Positions 59,901-64,000 of a stretch of DNA of 64,000 nucleotides are shown piece by piece (the stretch's first letter is position 1; every line of letters starts with the position of its first letter). The stretch comes from Polyodon spathula (lineage: Eukaryota; Chordata; Actinopteri; Acipenseriformes; Polyodontidae). The notes beneath the pieces were generated by a model. It was not told the DNA's origin. It searched no databases and saw nothing but the letters and a program-made list of their open reading frames with translations. The translations under genes and the position numbers were made by a program. The stretch lies in the NCBI RefSeq assembly GCF_017654505.1, contig NC_054545.1, positions 8,879,927-8,943,926 of the forward strand. Reading direction: 5' to 3'.

Positions 59901-62900
59901 TTCACATAAAGTCAGAAAAAAACAACTTATGAATCCAAATTAACATGTATTTATACTAAAGTAATACAAAGATGACTACAAAAGATTTAGAAGCGAGTAG
60001 TTTTTCGAGATTTACAATTACTGTATTACAGTGTTATATTTACTTCACTTACTGTTTAATGTTTTAATATTACATGTTGAAATCCAATGTTTCTAATCTT
60101 CTAATGTATCTGGACATACTAGAAAGCATTTGCAGACAGAAAGACAGAGGTCTCTTAATTCGTCTCCTGGTTTCCTACCCTTCCTCCTACTTCACATTTC
60201 TTTAACTTTACGTATGAAGAAAAAAGTAACATTGAGCAAAGGAAAGGAAATCGTTCTGGCTGTTCAAAGGCATCTGGCATACCTCAGCAGGCAAGCAGCC
60301 AAGCTGCTGCTAAGCCCTCCTCTCTTTAGAGCATGCTCTCAATGAAAGCTTACAGCATGTTGCTATAGAAACGCAGTAGGAAGCCATGTGTACAACTATT
60401 CTACTTGCTGCTGAGAACAGGAGGAATGAGCTCCATTGTTATTCTCTGCAGCAAAAACATTTCCACGTACTGTAGCAATCTAGAGCAACTTAATTGGCCC
60501 GTTTTATACAATTAACAATTATCATGATTTTCCTTATTATAAACTTACTTAGAAAAAGGTGTTTATTAAACAATTTTTAAACAGCATTAGACATAACATG
60601 CCCACTGGAACCTATTAACATCAACTACACTTATTTTGTTGAGAGTGCAGATCTCAAACTCACAACGTCAAAGACAAATTGTTAAATGACAACAGTCTAC
60701 ATAAACAGATTAAAAACATTATCAGATTTTTGTCTTTTTTTATTTATATTTAATGACTCAAAATGTTTGTGTTCAGCGGTTACCTCTAATCAAGACGACT
60801 ACCTCTTTGTACGAGACCGGCCTCTCACAGCAAAGGGTGCATATGAAATAGACTCAACATTAGAAAGAGGCACTGAACACTTCCAAACATAAAAAGCTGC
60901 CCCGACATGAGAATACAGGTACTAGGGGGTGTATGTAAAAACAGGAATTTTATTAACCAACAGCAGGAAACCATGATGTGGCAACTATAGAACACAGACA
61001 CACTATCTTTGCGGTTACATTTCAGAGAGATCAAAACATGAAAAATATATAGTACCTTACTTTTTTCATTTACGTTTCAGTGAAGTATGCTTGACTGTGT
61101 TCCCATGAAAGTATAATAAAAAGGTGTTCATAGACGGCTAGAAATGAGGATTTGCTACCTGTCTGGAAAGTAGGTAGCAAAATCATCTTATTCGGTAGCA
61201 GTTTATTCAACTAAACTACATAAATAATTTTAAAAATAAACACCTACCTACTGTTTTAAATAGACTGAATATCCCAAACTGTCACATAATAGGCCTATAT
61301 TTAAATGAGAAAGTATTTATTGAAACCACCTTGTGCTCAACTAAGTAATGGAACTAATGCAATTCCTTGTCAGTGTATTTTGTTTTATCCTTAAGTTCTA
61401 CAAGACTGCAACCATAACTGTCACCTAAGCATTTGATATGCCATCAGTACAGTTAATCAGGTTAAGTTTCATCATTGCAAATTAAGTGCTACGAAATTAT
61501 CCTCTTATCTGTCTTCAGTTGTTGACTGAGATTTTGGTAACTAATAAATCACACACCTATAAAATACAGCGATTTATTTAAAAAAATAAAAATAAATGTG
61601 TGTCACATTATCATTGAATCCTGCATTGTATGTCCTTATAGATTATAAAGTTACAACCACAACCGAGCTGTTTTGAAAATAAAAGTGAATTCCAACATGG
61701 TACCACTACATTTAAGATTCACTCAAGGTGTTATACTAACCGGTGCGCTCATAAATATGAATACTTGCACCCTGCCTTCTCAAATGCTTTAAAATTTTGA
61801 AGAAATTAACTAAGTAGTAATAACAGAATAAGGGATATCAACCAAGATTGAAAACAAAAAAAAAAAAACACGCTGTTTTTTTTTTTTTTTTTTTTATTAA
61901 ACAGTGACTTTAGTTGTATGCAAGTTATGACATTGTAAAATATATATATTATATATATATATACACATTATCAAAAATAATGCCACGGGACTGAGCCAGG
62001 AAGAGGTTTTCCTGATTCAAGATAATCAATGTCACCTGTCCGGTATATCAACACGACAAAATGTGGGTTCGAGGCAGTTTCTAGTCTGTGTGAGGAGAGG
62101 CTCTCACGGTAAAGAAACCTGTGAGGTTTTGTAAAGGTAGTGTGGAAACCTTTGTGTTTGTTTGAAGAATTGTTTTAAAATTGGTAAAACGGCTTAGCAG
62201 TCCGATTTTAGTTAGGAACCAAAAGTAAAAAAGTTTAGTTACCGCTCCAAAACGGAGTTAGTTTTTTGTTTTGCCTGGGTCTGCATTAAAAAGGGGCTAC
62301 AAACCTAAATTCTGTGAAATCTTTCATATATGGTGTCAGCGGTACTAAGTCCTACGGACTCAGCTTAGTAATAAATAAATAAATAAATAAATAAAAATCG
62401 ATGGCTGCACTAAAGGAGAGCAACAGGCGACTGAGGCAAGAGTCGGGGCTGCCAGAACCGGAGCCTTCGGAGCTAGAGTTGGTGTTGACAAGAGTGGTGT
62501 GGCCTTCACCACAAGAAGAGTCGCCAGAGGTGGAGCAGAGATTGCTGTCAGCAGAACAAGAATCGCCTGCTGTGGAGCACCAGTTGCTACTGTTGGCTAC
62601 AGAGAAGGGGGAGGAGGCGAGGAGCCCACCGCCACCCCAGCCCCGACCAACATCTCAGCGATCCAGTCCGGTGCCGCTTGGTTCGGTCATACTCCCAAAC
62701 ACCCAGCCAGAATGTCCAGACCTCCCTGTGCTGGACCTAGTGCCCAGGTCAACAGAAATATGCACACCACAACACTTGCAACTCTCATCCCAACAACTAT
62801 AGCACTCTTTGTGAATACCTGTTTCCAATAAAATGACACAATTCTAGTCTAAGAGACAACAGAACATTTCCATACTTGTTTTAGAGTTGAAACAGAGTCC

Positions 62901-63259
62901 AAACTAGCTTCCCTTTGTTAAAACTTGAGACAGTTAGTTACATTAGTACCCATCCTGTTGAACCTTTGGATGAGAAGCAATCTAACATCCAACACTAACA
63001 CGCCATTGGTTGAACATGTTCTGGTCCTTGCTTTACAGTTTCAAAAGAATCACTGAATTGTTTCTGAGAAACAAAATTCCTACCTCCTCTTCTTCTACCT
63101 CTTTGTCTTCATCTTCATCGCTTTCACCACGTTCCCTATCCCCATCCCTATCACCATCCTCCTCTTCACTGCTTGAGGACTCCAAGATTTCACTCATATC
63201 CATCTTCCAGCTTTCCGGAATGGCCTTTGTTTTCAGGAATGTCAGCGCTACCTGAATCC
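48089..63259 (-). CDS. ARID4A: ARID4A (RBBP1), fifteen 3' coding exons
   Basis: ARID4A binds RB and recruits the mSin3A-HDAC complex to repress E2F targets. Exons on the minus strand: 63259-63084, 57852-57780, 57196-57102, 56904-56807, 55292-54965, 53925-53630, 53215-53018, 52728-52644, 52446-52254, 52025-51963, 51653-50466, 49403-49299, 49212-49003, 48769-48623, 48192-48089. Phases agree throughout, giving 1118 codons before TGA. Domains in order: [20 protein letters not shown] linker; ARID ([16 protein letters not shown] to [12 protein letters not shown]); acidic linkers; chromo barrel ([40 protein letters not shown]); RB-binding LVCHE motif; C-terminal coiled coil [20 protein letters not shown]. 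It ends VAVECR as in human. N-terminal Tudor/PWWP-like exons lie right of the window. Confidence 0.97.
48623..48769 (-). CDS. ARID4A: ARID4A exon (C-terminal coiled coil)
   Basis: Acceptor GTTGGTACAG, donor GAAG|GTAGGT. Encodes [20 protein letters not shown] and the [12 protein letters not shown] basic helix. Confidence 0.96.
49003..49212 (-). CDS. ARID4A: ARID4A exon (SSDSEDLPV region)
   Basis: Acceptor TGTCCTGCAG, donor CTTA|GTAAGT. Encodes [20 protein letters not shown] and RTYKWTFQL, conserved with human. Confidence 0.95.
49299..49403 (-). CDS. ARID4A: ARID4A exon (GC donor)
   Basis: Acceptor GATTAG, donor GCAG|GCAAGT (GC-AG intron). Encodes [20 protein letters not shown]. The GC donor gives the family reading [12 protein letters not shown], whereas a nearby GT would delete two residues. 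Confidence 0.9.
50466..51653 (-). CDS. ARID4A: ARID4A large exon (RB-binding region)
   Basis: Acceptor TTTCATATAG, donor CGTG|GTAAGT; 1188 bp, very acidic. Contains the LXCXE-type RB-binding motif LVCHE within [17 protein letters not shown], and [20 protein letters not shown] conserved with human. The exon begins [12 protein letters not shown] at 51653; an internal GTG is not a start. Confidence 0.97.
51925..51951. repeat. Poly(A) tract
   Basis: 27-bp A run (plus strand) 12 bp beyond the donor of the 63-bp ARID4A exon. Confidence 0.85.
51963..52025 (-). CDS. ARID4A: ARID4A small exon (63 bp)
   Basis: Acceptor TTATTTTAG, donor AATG|GTAGGG. Encodes [20 protein letters not shown], a basic patch then an acidic turn. 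In phase with both neighbours, 21 codons, so it could be skipped without a frameshift. Confidence 0.8.
52254..52446 (-). CDS. ARID4A: ARID4A exon (AT-hook-like)
   Basis: Acceptor TTTTTTATCAG, donor GAAG|GTATAA. Encodes [14 protein letters not shown], with an RGRP AT-hook core conserved in human, followed by Ser/Thr-rich sequence. Confidence 0.93.
52644..52728 (-). CDS. ARID4A: ARID4A exon (chromo barrel, end)
   Basis: Acceptor TTTTTGTAG, donor AAAG|GTAAAT. Encodes [18 protein letters not shown] and a lysine-rich tail. Confidence 0.96.
53018..53215 (-). CDS. ARID4A: ARID4A exon (chromo barrel, first part)
   Basis: Acceptor CTCCGTCTAG, donor ACAAG|GTAAGG. Encodes [20 protein letters not shown] and [19 protein letters not shown] 35-bp C run (sense) lies only 69 bp upstream of the acceptor. 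Confidence 0.96.
53284..53318. repeat. Poly(G) tract, 35 bp
   Basis: Longest G homopolymer in the window; on the ARID4A sense strand it is a C run close to the chromo-barrel exon acceptor. Confidence 0.93.
53630..53925 (-). CDS. ARID4A: ARID4A exon (acidic region)
   Basis: Acceptor TTAATTTCAG, donor GAAAG|GTAAAT. Starts [11 protein letters not shown] and ends in a long alternating Glu-Asp run encoded by a (GAGGAC)n-like coding microsatellite. Confidence 0.93.
54379..54814 (+). mobile_element. tRNA-derived SINE, full length with A-rich tail
   Basis: Starts GGTGCTCCGCATGGAGTGTA, B-box GGTTTGAATCC, body AATTGGCCGAGCACTGACC and GGCTTAGGTCAGG, 3' end CAAATTGGGGAGAAAACCGG then an A-rich tail. Same family as the copy at 24058-24352. 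It lies in an ARID4A intron in antisense. Confidence 0.8.
54965..55292 (-). CDS. ARID4A: ARID4A exon (ARID end and acidic linker)
   Basis: Acceptor TTTGCATAG, donor AAGA|GTAAGT. Encodes [16 protein letters not shown], then [10 protein letters not shown] and a GAT-repeat poly-Asp tract. Confidence 0.95.
55460..55486. repeat. Poly(T) tract
   Basis: T run in an ARID4A intron; no retroposon body seen beside it. Confidence 0.8.
56079..56771. mobile_element. Possible piggyBac-like MITE
   Basis: Left end TTTA|CCCTTTGGACCAGG and right end (inverted) TTAA|CCCTTTTCAGTGAG: short inverted termini beginning CCCTTT next to TTAA-type target sites, as in piggyBac elements. No transposase ORF; the interior holds an 18-bp palindrome and a 42-bp hairpin. 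It sits in the ARID4A intron that ends at the ARID exon. Confidence 0.4.
56342..56432. repeat. Long inverted repeat, 42-bp arms
   Basis: Arms 56342-56383 and 56391-56432 match at 40 of 42 positions around a 7-base loop. The inner part, ATTTTATTCTGTCTCATGTG, is perfectly paired. Confidence 0.92.
56807..56904 (-). CDS. ARID4A: ARID4A exon (ARID C-terminal half)
   Basis: Acceptor CTATTTTCAG, donor AGAAA|GTAGGT. Encodes [32 protein letters not shown], almost identical to human. Confidence 0.97.
57102..57196 (-). CDS. ARID4A: ARID4A exon (ARID middle)
   Basis: Acceptor CACCCATAG, donor AAG|GTAAGT. Encodes [23 protein letters not shown] then CQQGGCDK; human has YHQGGCDN at the end. Confidence 0.96.
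57780..57852 (-). CDS. ARID4A: ARID4A exon (ARID start)
   Basis: Acceptor GTTCACAG, donor AGAG|GTAAGC. Encodes [18 protein letters not shown], helix 1 of the ARID domain. The intron upstream is about 5.2 kb and holds the LTR element. Confidence 0.96.
57853..61980. other. ARID4A: ARID4A intron, mostly unannotated
   Basis: No exon found. The segment 58640-59260 carries diverged direct repeats (unit pair at about 58733 and 59180) and an AAGATGGCCGCC (YY1-like) motif at about 59028. Plus-strand frames here show no family resemblance. Confidence 0.5.
61981..62326 (+). mobile_element. Probable retrotransposon LTR
   Basis: The segment begins TGCCACGGGA and ends CTTTCA (TG...CA), and is followed after four bases by TGGTGTCAGCGG, the form of a tRNA primer-binding site seen in Gypsy-type elements. 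Only one LTR copy is recognisable, so the element is incomplete; the boundaries are inferred. Confidence 0.5.
62331..62344 (+). other. Putative primer-binding site
   Basis: TGGTGTCAGCGGTA directly after the putative LTR; placement and form fit a minus-strand primer site. The (AAAT)n run follows at 62374-62397. Confidence 0.4.
62401..62802 (+). other. Gag-like leftover ORF of the LTR element
   Basis: 133 codons starting [20 protein letters not shown], rich in Pro, Glu and Gln, with an internal near-repeat ([11 protein letters not shown] versus [11 protein letters not shown]). Its place just after an LTR and primer site suggests the start of gag. No capsid, nucleocapsid or pol motif follows, so it is a truncated remnant. 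Transcribed antisense to ARID4A. Confidence 0.4.
62850..63083. other. ARID4A intron, nothing recognised
   Basis: Unique AT-rich sequence up to the donor of the 63.1-kb exon. Confidence 0.5.
63084..63259 (-). CDS. ARID4A: ARID4A exon (pre-ARID linker)
   Basis: Acceptor GCCTTTTGTAG, donor GGAG|GTAGGA. Encodes [30 protein letters not shown] then an acidic Asp/Glu/Arg run. Confidence 0.95.
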
Positions 63260-64000
63260 CTACAAAAGGCAACAAATATTACTGTTAGGAATTGATTTAT
63301 ATTTATTTTTGCAAATGTTGGATCAAAATGTAAGTGATATACTGACCAGCAAAAAGAGCATAAGTATGTCTGCCTTGCACCTTACTTACTGCAGTACATC
63401 TGTGTAACAGTGAACCAATCATTTTTATGTGAAACGTGAGGTTTGGTTTTGGGGTTGTATTAGCAACACTGAAAACTTAAACTCATCCCGGGGGGGGGGG
63501 GGGGGGGGGTAATAGGTTTTTAAAATCAGGGTAAAAGAGATTGTAAACATATGGAGGTTTCTCTGCTGCAGATGATCCTGATCTTCACAAGCAACATGTG
63601 CATTGCCCTGATGAAATGCTGTAACTGGATTGAAGGCATTTAACATGTCATCATGAACTGCAAATGTGTTCAGTGGGGGTAGATAGACAAATGTGCTCAT
63701 CCTGGACCTACGTAGTCCTGCTTGTGTGACTCAACTTCAGATCTGACATACACATCATGTTGTTAGGGACAACTGTGGAGTGACTGTGGCTGAAAGATAA
63801 GCCACTTGTGTAAGAAGCTATGCACCCACAACAGCCAAAGATGCGATTTGTTATTCAAACCAACAAAAACATTTTATATCAGGAGCAATCACTTAGCATT
63901 TGACTGCCACTATTCAGTTATTATTATACACCAGGGAGTCAGGTTTTGTAATCAAGATAGGTCAACCGTCAGTACATATACCAAAACATGAGCAAATTGT
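63260..64000. other. ARID4A: Start of the next ARID4A intron, no exon seen
   Basis: The exon preceding 63259 (phase requires one further base) is not present up to the window end. Confidence 0.6.
63490..63509. repeat. Poly(G) tract, 20 bp
   Basis: Uninterrupted G run in the ARID4A intron beyond the last exon seen. Confidence 0.9.

Noticed and set aside
62499..62831. Overlapping 110-codon frame in the LTR element
   Set aside because: Alternative frame of the same gag-like segment; no motif.

Overview
The window is vertebrate nuclear DNA: spliced genes with GT-AG introns, long AT-rich introns, many microsatellites, tRNA-derived SINEs and LINE tails. It most likely comes from a non-teleost ray-finned fish. 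The CR1-like LINE tail at 25.1-25.6 kb resembles repeats I associate with sturgeon and paddlefish; that assignment is inference. Four protein-coding genes are firmly recognised: IRF2BPL, the first part of KIAA0586 (TALPID3), TIMM9 and the last two thirds or more of ARID4A.

Layout. 1-11.5 kb: gene-poor flank 3' of IRF2BPL with microsatellites, a LINE fragment (8.4-8.9 kb), a perfect RFX X-box motif (3.6 kb) and one unassigned exon-like segment (5.37-5.52 kb). 12.2-14.2 kb: single-exon IRF2BPL on the minus strand, with a CRE-bearing promoter to its right. 14.6-30.1 kb: no recognisable exon, but several SINE/LINE copies, poly-G and palindromic microsatellites. 30.1-40.8 kb: eight KIAA0586 exons (minus strand, 450 codons, phases all consistent). 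40.8-42.8 kb: shared divergent promoter. 41.4-44.6 kb: TIMM9 (plus strand, complete, 89 aa). 44.6-48 kb: convergent 3' ends. 48.1-63.3 kb: fifteen ARID4A exons (minus strand, 1118 codons to the stop); the N-terminal exons lie beyond the right edge.

The order ARID4A - TIMM9 - KIAA0586 matches human 14q23.1. IRF2BPL belongs to human 14q24.3, so its position directly beyond KIAA0586 exon 8 is unexpected. Exons after KIAA0586 exon 8 are not visible in the remaining 30 kb. Either IRF2BPL is nested in a huge KIAA0586 intron, or the locus is rearranged or truncated, or there is an assembly join. This is the most interesting observation in the window. The genes act in unrelated processes: a nuclear transcription cofactor and E3-like protein (IRF2BPL), ciliogenesis (KIAA0586), mitochondrial carrier import (TIMM9) and Sin3/HDAC-RB chromatin repression (ARID4A).
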